The notes below the pieces were generated by a model. It made no database searches. It was given only the letters and a program-made list of their open reading frames with translations, and was not told the DNA's origin. Source: Io17-Chloro-G2 sp965226825 (lineage in GTDB: Bacteria; Chloroflexota; Dehalococcoidia; Lucifugimonadales; UBA3495). Taken from it: DNA of 64,000 nt. Where the stretch lies: assembly GCA_965226825.1 (NCBI GenBank), contig CBDDED010000003.1:1116001-1180000 (forward strand), written 5' to 3'. Shown one piece after another: positions 34,795-43,554 of the stretch. Numbering within the stretch: position 1 is the stretch's first letter; each line of letters opens with the position of its first letter. The position numbers and the translations under genes are program-made.

Positions 34795-35775
34795 CTAGGT
34801 TTGGTCTGAACCATTGACGGAGTTCAAACCCAACGGCAGAGCGAGAAGAAACGCGGTGTAATGGTCGGCGCTTGGCGCCGGCTGGCTCTCCATCACCAAT
34901 TCACCGCCCCACCGGGCGGCCAGCGTGCGTCCAATGTGCAACCCCAATCCGGAACTGGATTTCTCTTCCCGCCTGGCGACTTCCGGAGTCCAGCCCCGGT
35001 CGAAGATGTGCCGCTGGTATTGGACGGGGATTCCCGGTCCGTCGTCCCAAACGCGAATGAAAAAGTGGGTGGGGTTCTTTGTCAGTTTTATCTCGATGTG
35101 CGCTTCCGCAAGACGGACTGCATTGTCCACCAGGTTGGTAACGATGTGCTCGATAGTTGAACTATCCGAGTACACAATGCCAAACTCCCCCGGTTCAGCC
35201 CACCAGGTAATCTCCTTGTTCGCATCGGCGGCAATACCCGCGTACCGGTCCACAATCTTCCTGATTACGCTGGACGGCTCAACCGGTTGTTTGACAAGCC
35301 CTCCGGATGGCCCTTCAAGGTGCACCAAGACCTGCATGTTAGACAACATCAAGCGGAAATTGGGCGTCTGCCGCTCAATCTCGTCCAACAAGTCCATGAC
35401 CTTGGGGTTCGTCTCGGACCCTGAAGAGTTCAGAGCGGACCGCAACTCTCGTTCTTTTCCCAAAACCCTTCGCATAGGCCGGCCCAGGTCGTGGTCAAAG
35501 AGATCGAAGTATTGTTGGGTGGTCTGGCTCCAACGGTGGGAGTCTTCCCCATTTCCATCAGAGGACTTCCGGTGTCCGCTCAGAACGCTCTCGACAACGT
35601 AGGAACCCGACAGTAAGGCCAACCCGGATATCAGAGCCGCGGCCCCCAAGTAGGCCATTGGCTCAATACCCCATAGATTCTGAAACGCCTGCGGCCCGAG
35701 GAATGGAGAGAGCGCCAACCCGGCCACTCCTGCCAAAGCCACTACAGCGCCCATAATTTTTACCGCAATGCTCAA
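34795..35775 (-). CDS. Sensor histidine kinase
   Basis: A 326-aa membrane histidine kinase. Two membrane helices (about 5-25 and 40-60) are joined by a very short outer loop, so it probably senses an internal or membrane signal. The likely phosphorylated residue is His95 in FDHDLGRPMRR. The ATPase domain has the N box NLVDNAVRLAEAH, the G1 box WDDGPGIP and the G2 box SSGLGLHIGRTLAARWGG. It is preceded on the same strand by its likely response regulator gene, 48 bases away. Confidence 0.9.
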   Translation of the reverse strand: MSIAVKIMGAVVALAGVAGLALSPFLGPQAFQNLWGIEPMAYLGAAALISGLALLSGSYVVESVLSGHRKSSDGNGEDSHRWSQTTQQYFDLFDHDLGRPMRRVLGKERELRSALNSSGSETNPKVMDLLDEIERQTPNFRLMLSNMQVLVHLEGPSGGLVKQPVEPSSVIRKIVDRYAGIAADANKEITWWAEPGEFGIVYSDSSTIEHIVTNLVDNAVRLAEAHIEIKLTKNPTHFFIRVWDDGPGIPVQYQRHIFDRGWTPEVARREEKSSSGLGLHIGRTLAARWGGELVMESQPAPSADHYTAFLLALPLGLNSVNGSDQT

Positions 35776-35823
35776 GTTGTTCCTGAATGGCTCCCAAATT
35801 TATGAATTCCAACGCGTGTTGAT

Positions 35824-36612
35824 TTACGGGCTGGGCGGCATGAGCCGGTAGCCCTGGTCGCGAACGTTTATGATGAGGTCGGTCGCGCTGAACCGCCGGC
35901 CCATGGCGGCTCCCAAAGCGTCCTTGATCTCCCGGATTCTTACCCTGAGCGATGCCCGCCGGTCTTCGCCTTCGGAATACCGCTCCAATCTAGCGAATGG
36001 CACCAGTTCTCCCGGGCTCTTGTACCAGGCGGCTGCCAGCTCACGAAATATCTCGAACTTCATGCCCTGAATGTCGTCGACCGGGGACGGGCCCCCGCCG
36101 GCATCCACCAGGACGAGCTTGGCCCGGGGGTCTACCGTAATCTGGGTTCCCAGAGCTATTGTTTCTGGAGACGTGCCGATCAGCCGGCGGAACCTCAGGA
36201 CCACCTCTTCGGGGTTAGCCAGCTTGTCGATAAAGTCCACCGGAGCGCCCCACTTGAGGGACCCGGAAACGGCAACGTCCCGGTCGGGACCCTGAGCGTA
36301 CTGGGTGAACATCAAAACCGGCAGCCCCGGGTTTTGCGCTATTATCTTGTTCAGAATGGCCAGGCCTTGAAATCGCTCCTCCCGGTCTTCCCCAAACCGC
36401 ACGTCCAACAGGACGCCATCCGGCTTTTGGGTTTCGATAGCGTAGAGAGCTTCGGCCTCAAAGTCGTCGCCGACGACCCACCGTGAAGTTGGTTTGACCA
36501 CAATCGGCTTCCAGCCTTCACGTTCCAGCCTTCGAAGCACCGAGGCGACTATGGGAGACTCCCATTCGTCGTCAACAACCAGAATTTTGTATTGTTGGCC
36601 GTCCAGCGTCAT
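35824..36612 (-). CDS. Response regulator with winged-helix output
   Basis: A 262-aa regulator. The receiver domain keeps the acid pair Asp14-Asp15, phospho-acceptor Asp70 (GVLLDVRFG), Thr103 and Lys130. It is longer than normal because a loop (about 40-60) carries extra residues. The C-terminal 100 residues resemble an OmpR-type winged helix (RVRIREIKDALGAAM...INVRDQGYRLMPP). ATG 36612 is preferred; GTG 36627 would add five residues. Gene order regulator-then-kinase indicates a two-component pair. Targets are unknown. Confidence 0.85.
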   Translation of the reverse strand: MTLDGQQYKILVVDDEWESPIVASVLRRLEREGWKPIVVKPTSRWVVGDDFEAEALYAIETQKPDGVLLDVRFGEDREERFQGLAILNKIIAQNPGLPVLMFTQYAQGPDRDVAVSGSLKWGAPVDFIDKLANPEEVVLRFRRLIGTSPETIALGTQITVDPRAKLVLVDAGGGPSPVDDIQGMKFEIFRELAAAWYKSPGELVPFARLERYSEGEDRRASLRVRIREIKDALGAAMGRRFSATDLIINVRDQGYRLMPPSP

Positions 36613-36627
36613 CCCTACATCACCCAC

Positions 36628-36988
36628 CAGAGGCGCGGCGGACTTGGAGTAGACTCACTCTCAACCATGGCCCAGCCGGCTGGGCCAGACCCTCAAAAAC
36701 ATTCACTCGGCGAGAAAGAGACATCAACATCACGGGCCCGCATAGCCTTCCACCATTTTATCAAACTATTTCCAAATGGGTGGAACAGCTATGTAGGTCC
36801 TATGTCTGTGCAGGAACTAGTGAAAGGCCAAAGAGCGACCGCAATACCAGAGCGGTTGGCTCGCTTCCAGGTATGGGCGGCATTATCGGCGAGGAATGAG
36901 TCATCCTTGAATGCTCTTTCCTCTTTGGTTAACGTCTATGTTTACGCGCGGCGGGAGGGGCAGAACGGAACCGGGTTCCCGGCTTGGG
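36628..36988. other. Spacer without supported gene
   Basis: It lies between the response regulator start and the end of the PEPCK-like gene, so it holds the promoter of the two-component operon. An open plus-strand frame crosses it but shadows the neighbouring genes. No repeat or RNA signature is seen. Confidence 0.35.
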
Positions 36989-39289
36989 TCAGGCGATGCC
37001 CAGAAGGTTCAGCGCTTCGTTTCGATCGCCGGACAGTTGTAGCCCCTGATCCAATCCCATTGAATACATCTGGTTCAGGGCCCGCAACAGGTAGTCCGGG
37101 GGCCGCATCCCTTCGGAAAGGTGCTGGCACAACTCGGGCAGTGTGTTATACGGCTGGTCAACCGTGCAATAGAACGACACCAGCCAAGCCAGTTGGCGCT
37201 CGTCGTTGGGCGGCGGGATGTCGTTCAGGTCGATAAGTCCATTGGTAACCTTGGTGTATCTGAGGATGCCGGCCTTGTCCTGAGAATCCCGGCCGTAGTA
37301 GCGCCGCCGCCGCAGTTCAACCACCCGGCGGTTGTAATCGGTTTCCCCGTATATGTTCCGAGGCAGCCATTCCTGGCGCAGGTCCACGATTTCTTCACCG
37401 TTTTTGTTGACGATGGCAACGCCTATTTCGGCGCCCATAACCGAGTCGTACTCAAAGACCACCGCCTCACGCAGCACCGCCTCTTGCAGCATCAGCGTAA
37501 GTTCCCGGGAAATCTTCTTGTAACGCGGTCCGCTGGCCTCTTCGTTGGTTTCGGCGCCGACGCCGCCGGTGTTGAAAACGTAGTACCGATGGGGCATTCC
37601 TCCCCGTGCCATCTGCTGCAATATGTAATGGAGCAAGTTCGCGTTTTCATCTTCCAAGCCGATGATGAACGGGTCCGAGAAATACTCCACGTAGGGCTGG
37701 CCAATTGCGCCAATGGCCGCGCCCATCTGGACCGCTTCCCCGTACATCAACACCCGGATGTACTGCTCCAGGCCCAACCTTCGCAGGGGCGGGATAACCG
37801 TGTTCTGCCGCATCACGGCCTGCCATAAAACTCGGTCGGTGTGCACCATGGGCACGTGGACCGAGTTGATAAGCTGCCCTCCGGTTATGGATTCCAGAAG
37901 ACGGTCGGTTTCTTTCCGGGCCAAAAGCCCCTGGCGGGACAGGATCATGCGCATATTGCGCACCGGGTTTTCCATGTAATTGGGAGTCCAGTCCTCAACA
38001 TGTACCGGGACGTTTTCCAGGGTTTCTAGGCTGTTGGGAGCGTCGGGAGTCCCACGCAGTACGTCGTAGGTGATGGGGTCTTGTTCCCGGTTCAGTCCAT
38101 AAGGGACCGCGTAGAAATTGTTCTCGGTGCCGTCTATCCCGTGAGAGATCCTCACGCGATGCCCGCCGCGGGTTGTTTCGATGGGCTCCTTCAGCGGTTG
38201 GAGCAGCACAATGTCATCATTCATGGGGTAGACCCCTTCCTCGGGGTCTAGGTCCAGGTCCAGCTGCTTGGAAAGTTCGCTGTTCGCCAGTTCGATGTTA
38301 ATGGTCAACGTGCTCTTGCCATGCAGCGAGGGACCCACAGTAACCAGAGCCGTGTTGCTCAGGTTGCCGTCCAGGGTTCTAACCCTGCTCATGCTCAATG
38401 CGGCCTGTACCGCCAGCCCGTTGGACTGCTTTACCAGGAACATGGCTATGGACAGGGGGCCCATCTTATGCTCCCCAACATAGTCAAAACCGAGATGCAG
38501 AGACAACCCCTTGGTTGGCGCCTTGAATACCAACTGAGTTAGCCCCGAATCCCTAATTCCAGCCTTGAGGTCCTCGGGCAGATTCAGGTCCTCCAGCCAG
38601 TTGGGAATCGAAACCTCCAGAATATCCGGAGGCTGAGTCCACTGGTCTTCGGGAAGGTCGAATGTTAGCTGACGCCACATCAGGGGAGCCTGGAAATATC
38701 GATCTCCGAACAACAATTGGCGGGCGCGGAAGGACCGGCCTGGAGCGTCACCGATCTGGCGGTCGGTTTGGACAATGGACTGCCCCGACGCAAAATGCTG
38801 CTTCATTTGCTCGGTTATGGCCTGCACGACGCCGGTGAACAAGCGCTGGTTCTCTTCATTGAAGGGCAACGCGTCCCGATTTTGTTGGAAGCCTTCAATG
38901 AAATATTGGGTCAGGTCAGGGCGACGGGCCACACCCAACTGGCTGAAGAAGGCGAGTCCCCCGTTGTCCAACCGCACTACGGCATCCGGCCAGACCCGGC
39001 TGGCGGCTCTGCCCTGGGCGTTGGCTTCCCGGGCTTCCTGCTCCATCGCGGCTGCCTCGGTTAGAACCCGGTCTTGTTCTTCTTTGGGCAGGTCTTGGAA
39101 AACGGGCATCCGGTCAATCAGCCACTGGTTGGGCGGATTGAAGTAGAGGTTTCCGGGTTGGTGTCCTCCCCTACCCGTGCTGACCATTTCGTCCAGGGCG
39201 GCGGAAAATCCAGGATCTACCGGAGGGCCGTCTAAAGTGGAGCCACTGCTTTGCCGGCTGGCAGACTGCTGCGCCAAGTGCGCCCCCAT
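36989..39289 (-). CDS. Distant PEP-carboxykinase-like protein
   Basis: About 766 aa, roughly 230 longer than usual ATP-dependent PEP carboxykinase. The C-terminal 450 residues follow the PCK order: a P-loop-like VTVGPSLHGKSTLT (normal kinase-1a is GLSGTGKTTLS), MNDDIVLL in place of the second kinase motif, NSLETLENVPV like the LENV box, TDRVLWQAVMRQNTVIPPLRRL like TDAFGVLPPVSKL, YFSDPFIIG like CFGAPF, and YYVFNTGGVGAE like WLVNTGWTGG. The N-terminal 200 residues are Gln/Glu-rich and unfamiliar. The altered motifs make normal PCK activity uncertain. ATG 39289 is the first ATG of the frame. Confidence 0.6.
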   Translation of the reverse strand: MGAHLAQQSASRQSSGSTLDGPPVDPGFSAALDEMVSTGRGGHQPGNLYFNPPNQWLIDRMPVFQDLPKEEQDRVLTEAAAMEQEAREANAQGRAASRVWPDAVVRLDNGGLAFFSQLGVARRPDLTQYFIEGFQQNRDALPFNEENQRLFTGVVQAITEQMKQHFASGQSIVQTDRQIGDAPGRSFRARQLLFGDRYFQAPLMWRQLTFDLPEDQWTQPPDILEVSIPNWLEDLNLPEDLKAGIRDSGLTQLVFKAPTKGLSLHLGFDYVGEHKMGPLSIAMFLVKQSNGLAVQAALSMSRVRTLDGNLSNTALVTVGPSLHGKSTLTINIELANSELSKQLDLDLDPEEGVYPMNDDIVLLQPLKEPIETTRGGHRVRISHGIDGTENNFYAVPYGLNREQDPITYDVLRGTPDAPNSLETLENVPVHVEDWTPNYMENPVRNMRMILSRQGLLARKETDRLLESITGGQLINSVHVPMVHTDRVLWQAVMRQNTVIPPLRRLGLEQYIRVLMYGEAVQMGAAIGAIGQPYVEYFSDPFIIGLEDENANLLHYILQQMARGGMPHRYYVFNTGGVGAETNEEASGPRYKKISRELTLMLQEAVLREAVVFEYDSVMGAEIGVAIVNKNGEEIVDLRQEWLPRNIYGETDYNRRVVELRRRRYYGRDSQDKAGILRYTKVTNGLIDLNDIPPPNDERQLAWLVSFYCTVDQPYNTLPELCQHLSEGMRPPDYLLRALNQMYSMGLDQGLQLSGDRNEALNLLGIA

Positions 39290-39514
39290 TTGGATCGAAT
39301 CGAATGCGGAATGGAAGCCGAAGCGTGCACAAACGGTCCGCTCGGGCCGCAAAACATGCTACTTGGTTCTCACAACCGTGTCAAAGCAGAACTCATCGGA
39401 CCGGGGCCATAGGCCGCGCCAACAACATTCAGGGCCGGGTGTCAGACCAGAGGTCTCGAGCGCGGCGCCATGCTTTTGTCGGCCGCTCGCCCGGTCCGGT
39501 TGCTCTTAGTCAAC

Positions 39515-39537
39515 AAAAAGCCGCCTTGATCGGCGGC
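39515..39537 (-). terminator. Intrinsic terminator of the tRNA-Asp gene
   Basis: On the minus strand GCCGCC (39537-39532) pairs with GGCGGC (39525-39520) around a six-base loop and is followed by five T (39519-39515). Confidence 0.8.
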
Positions 39538-39585
39538 ATTAGAACAGGAAAACCTTTCGTTGGGGGCAATCTGGTGGACGATAAT

Positions 39586-39661
39586 TGGCGACCCGGATGG
39601 GATTTGAACCCACGATCTCTGGCGTGACAGGCCAGTATGTTAGCCGCTACACCACCGGGCC
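39586..39661 (-). tRNA. tRNA-Asp(GTC)
   Basis: On the minus strand a complete cloverleaf: a 7-bp acceptor stem (GGCCCGG with CCGGGTC, one G-U pair), a D arm with GTGTAGCGGCTAACAT, anticodon loop CTGTCAC giving anticodon GTC, and T arm GTGGGTTCAAATCCCAT. Discriminator G is followed by an encoded CCA. The gene has its own promoter and terminator, so it is a single-gene unit. Confidence 0.95.
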
Positions 39662-39697
39662 GTTTGATTGGCGCGATCGCCATCGAAGCTACATTTG

Positions 39698-39726
39698 AGT
39701 GTAGGACTTGGAGGATTTCGTGTCAA
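39698..39726 (-). promoter_or_regulatory. Sigma-70-type promoter of tRNA-Asp
   Basis: TTGACA (39726-39721) and TACACT (39703-39698) on the minus strand, with a 17-base spacer. The predicted start lies about 30 bases before the tRNA 5' end. Confidence 0.75.
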
Positions 39727-39780
39727 GGAAGACGCAGCGACAAGCAGGGCTTTTTCGTTGTCTCCAGCTAACCTGTCCTT

Positions 39781-40231
39781 AGCAGGAAATCCAGGGCCTT
39801 CATCATTCGCCAACACGGTTACGACAACCAAGACGCGCCAGGTAGAAGGGGTAATTCCCCGCCTAGACCATTCGTGCAGACCCGCACCAAGTGGGGTTGG
39901 GAAAGGGCTTTGGAATACCGACGCGGCAAGAATGGCGCTAGGTTGTAATTGTTCAGGGTCGAGGGGACGCCCTCACCCCAGCCCTCTCCCAGGGGATATT
40001 CGATTGTCATCAAATCGACCCGTCACCTTTGCCGCGGCGGGAATCCAGCGCTCCATTTGTTACCTACTCCCGCTCCCGTCATCCTCGCCGCAGCGGGGAT
40101 CCAGAGCCCTGACAATGCGCCAACACGGTTAGGGCAACAATGACGCGCGGCCGGAGCAGGGGCAGGACTTCCATTCTCCAACCGTGTGGATGACAACAAG
40201 GGCTCTGGATCCCCGCTGCGGCGAGGATGAC
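39781..40231. repeat. REP-like repeats with a perfect 33-bp inverted pair
   Basis: The 33 bases at 40078-40110 (core CGCAGCGGGGATCCAGAGC) recur as an exact reverse complement at 40199-40231, 88 bases apart. Weaker copies are at 39781-39800 and 40031-40054. The flank CGCCAACACGGTTA with nearby GACGCGC follows the copies at 39781 and 40078 in both cases, so the full element is about 70 bases. The inverted pair has the shape of a REPIN or small MITE. No protein-coding gene is convincing between 39727 and 40911. Confidence 0.8.
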
Positions 40232-40429
40232 GGGGGACAGATGACGAGGGACAATCGAAAGGCCCTGTCTCCCAAGGGGGAAGGGATTCTGCAAACCTTG
40301 ACCTATTGCACCAAAACATCGCACCAGGATTGACCGGTTACGCTTGGCGATGTGGACATAAGGGAGGCCGGTTGATGGACGCTAAGTCTTTTCGCCGGAC
40401 CGTTTGTGAGGGCCGGGGATTTTCCTGAA

Positions 40430-40570
40430 AATGGCGCTGTTTGCCCAGGGAAAATCGGGTTTTTGCAGGCTTTTGCACAAATCACGCCATTTTTCACTGA
40501 TTTTTTGTAGCTAGTGGCATCGTCCCAGATACGATTTTTTGTAAACAGTGCCATTTGTTGCCATTTGATG
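40430..40570. repeat. AT-rich stretch with short direct repeats
   Basis: ATTTTTTGTA followed by a (C)AGTGNCAT-like core occurs twice (about 40499-40521 and 40531-40553), and TGCCATTTG recurs near 40549-40570. The stretch is visibly richer in A/T than its surroundings. It lies inside a minus-strand open frame of 165 codons (40303-40800) whose product is Lys/Ala/Pro-rich with no motif; I do not count that frame as a gene. Confidence 0.45.
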
Positions 40571-40911
40571 CCGTTTAGTTCCGGCGGAGTCCGGGAGATG
40601 GCTGCCTGGGCCAACACTCCATGGCCAGGCGGCTGATGGTCAGGCATCGCAGGCATCATGGTAGATAGGGGCCGAGCGGGCTGGCAAGGGGCGGATGTCA
40701 GCCAGGGCATTGTTCGGGCTGTCTGAGCAGTTGAGGGGAGCAATTGTTCAGGTTTGTTGGGCATGACGAAAGACGGCCCTCCCCTGAGATGTTCACCCAT
40801 CGACTCTGAACAGTTACGTTAGGTTTTAAAGACATTCGAATAACCTTGGGCCTCATCCGGCGCGATTGACGAATCTCCGCGCGGCGCAACCCGACTTGGC
40901 CTCAGTCCCGT

Positions 40912-42003
40912 TTATTTATACTGGATAATGCTTCGAGCAACTTCTCCCCGGTCCAACAACTCAAAAGCTTCATTTATGTCATCCAGGCTGAAGGTGCGGC
41001 TGATTAGCTCATCAAGTTTCAGCTTGCCCGCCATGTACAGGTCCACCAGCATGGGCATATCGGCACGGGGATAGCAGGACCCGTAGGTGCACCCCATCAA
41101 CACCCGGTCCTGATGGAGGAAGTCCGGATCTATGGTCAACTCGGCGCCGGTGGGAGCCACTCCCACGGCCACCGTGACACCGCCTCTCTTGGTAGTGCTC
41201 AGGGCCTGATTGATGGCGAGCGTTGAGCCAATCACCTCAAACGCGTAATCGGCCATCTCTCCCCTGGTGATTTCAGCCACTGCCTCCACTACGTCCTGAG
41301 TCGCGCCGTTAACCAAATGTGTGGCGCCAAACTGTAGTGAATGTTCCAGCTTAGTCCCGTGGATGTCGACCGCAATGATGGACTCCGCCCCGGCGAGGGC
41401 CGCCCCCTGGATGACGTTGAGGCCCACGCCGCCCGCTCCCAACACCACGACCTTGCTCCCCGGCTGAACCCTGGCGGTATGGATGACGGCTCCGACGCCG
41501 GTGGGTACGCCGCAGCCAATCAACGCCACTTTATCCAAGGGGGCATCCTCCCTTACCAACACCAGGCTGTCCTCGGGGACCACGGCGTACTCCCCGAAGG
41601 TAGACAACCCATTGAAGTGACTGATTTCCTGGTGGCCCTTGCGCAGCCGCTTGGTCCCGTCCAACAAGTTGCCCCGGAGGCCATAGCGAGCCTGGCACAA
41701 ATTTTGCCTGCCCTTGAGACAGTAGCTGCACCGGCCGCAGGACGGAACGAAGGAAAGGACTACGGGGTCTCCTGGTTTGGCGTAGGACACTCCGGGGCCG
41801 ATTTCCTCCACTACTCCCGATCCCTCATGGCCCAGAACAACGGGCATGGGATGCTCCCGGTCGCCTTTTATGTAATGCAGGTCGCTGTGGCAAACCCCGC
41901 TGGCTGCCAGTTTAACCAAGACCTCGCCGGCCCTGGGGCTTTCCAGGTCGAGTTCCTCCACAACCAGGGGTTGGAAAGGTTCGTAAAGAACGGCAGCTTT
42001 CAT
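40912..42003 (-). CDS. Zinc-dependent alcohol dehydrogenase (MDR family)
   Basis: A 363-aa medium-chain alcohol dehydrogenase close to the class III/benzyl-alcohol-type group. Catalytic zinc ligands are in GVCHSDLHYIKGD and LGHEGSG; structural zinc is held by the four Cys of CGRCSYCLKGRQNLC. The cofactor site is VLGAGGVGLNVIQGAALAGAESIIAVD, whose terminal Asp points to NAD. ATG 42003 is preferred because it starts the family MKAAVLYEP; the longer frame begins at 42033. It faces the bicupin gene across a spacer of about 330 bases (42004-42333) in which I see no gene. Confidence 0.93.
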   Translation of the reverse strand: MKAAVLYEPFQPLVVEELDLESPRAGEVLVKLAASGVCHSDLHYIKGDREHPMPVVLGHEGSGVVEEIGPGVSYAKPGDPVVLSFVPSCGRCSYCLKGRQNLCQARYGLRGNLLDGTKRLRKGHQEISHFNGLSTFGEYAVVPEDSLVLVREDAPLDKVALIGCGVPTGVGAVIHTARVQPGSKVVVLGAGGVGLNVIQGAALAGAESIIAVDIHGTKLEHSLQFGATHLVNGATQDVVEAVAEITRGEMADYAFEVIGSTLAINQALSTTKRGGVTVAVGVAPTGAELTIDPDFLHQDRVLMGCTYGSCYPRADMPMLVDLYMAGKLKLDELISRTFSLDDINEAFELLDRGEVARSIIQYK

Positions 42004-42333
42004 CACTCTATCTCTTCTCGGAAATTGACCCATTCATGGCCAGGAGGTATTCCATGCAACGTATTCTTGCGCCATAGCCTGCCGGACACAGGCATAGAAT
42101 CCATCTCGGCACCCGCAGACTATCCTGCCGGGTATCCGGCGTCAACCGACTCCAGCCGCCTTGACTAGCGAGTTCGGGATTACTACAATTCTAACGCCAC
42201 TATCGCGGATTATCGATCCCCGGACAGCCTTACAATTGGGGATTTCTAACCGCAATCGGTCGCCATTTATCAACATTGGTTCCACTTTTCGTAAACGTGA
42301 ACTTTCCCCAATTCGTGCCTGGAGGATCAGCCA

Positions 42334-43410
42334 ATGACTACTCAGGGCAAAGTCAGCCCCCAAGAGATGCAGCAATTTTATGATAAGACCCAGGAATCGG
42401 GCCTGGTTCCCGGTTGGCTTGGCCGGGGAGACGAGCCTCCGCCCAAGACCGTGCCCTTCCTGTGGAAATGGGAGAACGTAGAGCCTTTGGTCCAACGGAG
42501 CGGCGAGGTCGTTACACCCGACCGGGACGTTGAACGGCGCATCCTCAGGCTGGCCAACCCGGGCCTGCCCTACGGGACCACCCACACCATTACCTGCGCA
42601 TTACAGCTTCTTTTGCCCGGTGAGTGCGCCCCGGCCCACCGTCACACACCCACCGCAATCCGGTGGGTCCTGGAGGGGGAAGGGGTTTACACCACCGTGG
42701 AAGGGGACAAGTGCTACATGGAGCGGGGCGACCTGATATTGACACCGTCCTGGACCTGGCACGATCACAACAGCGAGGGTGTGTCGCGCATGGTCTGGCT
42801 GGACGGCCTGGACGTGCCCCTGGTGCAGAACCTGGACGCGTCGTTTTTCGAGCAGTATCCCGAGGACCAACACCCCATCGTCGGAGTGGGAGATTCGGAG
42901 AAGCGGTACGGCTCCGGAGCCCTGCGCCCCGCCTGGGAAACCCCCAACACGCCCTATTCTCCACTGCTGATTTACAAGTGGGACAAAACCTACCAAGCCC
43001 TATGGAACCTGGCCAAGGTCGACTCCAGCCCCTTTGACGACGTGGCTATCGAGTTTTCCGACCCCATCACCGGCGGCCCGGTGCTGCGAACCCTAGCGTG
43101 CTGGATTCAGTTGCTCCGGCCCGGAGTCAAGGGCAGGGCCCACCGCCACACCACCAGCAAGGTTTACCAGGTCTTCGAAGGGGAAGGCTACAGCATCATC
43201 GACGGACAGCGGTTTGACTGGAAGCGGGGCGACCTGTTCTCGGTACCGTCCTGGTCCTGGCACGAGCACGGCAACGAATCTGGACAAGAGGCGATACTGT
43301 TCTCCATACAGGACAACCCGGTGATGAAAAGCCTGTCCCTGTTCCGGGAAGAACCATACGCGGAACACGCCGGCCACCAACCCGTCACCAGCCATTTCGC
43401 AGCCGTTTAA
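42334..43410 (+). CDS. Bicupin protein, gentisate 1,2-dioxygenase-like
   Basis: A 358-aa bicupin. The first barrel carries APAHRHTPTAIRWVLEGEGVYTTVEGD and PSWTWHDH; the second GRAHRHTTSKVYQVFEGEGYSIIDGQ and PSWSWHEH. This is the arrangement of gentisate 1,2-dioxygenase and 1-hydroxy-2-naphthoate or salicylate dioxygenases, where Fe(II) bound by the His residues opens an aromatic ring between adjacent carbons. Both barrels keep His ligands, whereas some homologues lose one set. GGAGG lies upstream of the ATG. Ring-cleavage neighbours such as fumarylpyruvate hydrolase are not seen. Confidence 0.88.
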   Translation: MTTQGKVSPQEMQQFYDKTQESGLVPGWLGRGDEPPPKTVPFLWKWENVEPLVQRSGEVVTPDRDVERRILRLANPGLPYGTTHTITCALQLLLPGECAPAHRHTPTAIRWVLEGEGVYTTVEGDKCYMERGDLILTPSWTWHDHNSEGVSRMVWLDGLDVPLVQNLDASFFEQYPEDQHPIVGVGDSEKRYGSGALRPAWETPNTPYSPLLIYKWDKTYQALWNLAKVDSSPFDDVAIEFSDPITGGPVLRTLACWIQLLRPGVKGRAHRHTTSKVYQVFEGEGYSIIDGQRFDWKRGDLFSVPSWSWHEHGNESGQEAILFSIQDNPVMKSLSLFREEPYAEHAGHQPVTSHFAAV

Positions 43411-43554
43411 AGCAGCGCCGGGCGCTTATACCAGTTTTTCGGAGCAAGTTTTCCAGGGCAGCATCGCCGCGGCCGGAGCCATACGCTGGAGTAATTCGAT
43501 GGTAACGGCTGCGGAGCGCTTGCCGGTTGATCCAATTCAAAGGGGAGTGGGACC

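Noticed and set aside
36592..37236. Plus-strand ORF of 214 codons
   Set aside because: It overlaps the PEPCK-like gene and the response regulator start on the other strand and shows no protein-like motif.
40303..40800. Minus-strand ORF of 165 codons as a gene
   Set aside because: No start signal or family motif, irregular composition, and it crosses short direct repeats.
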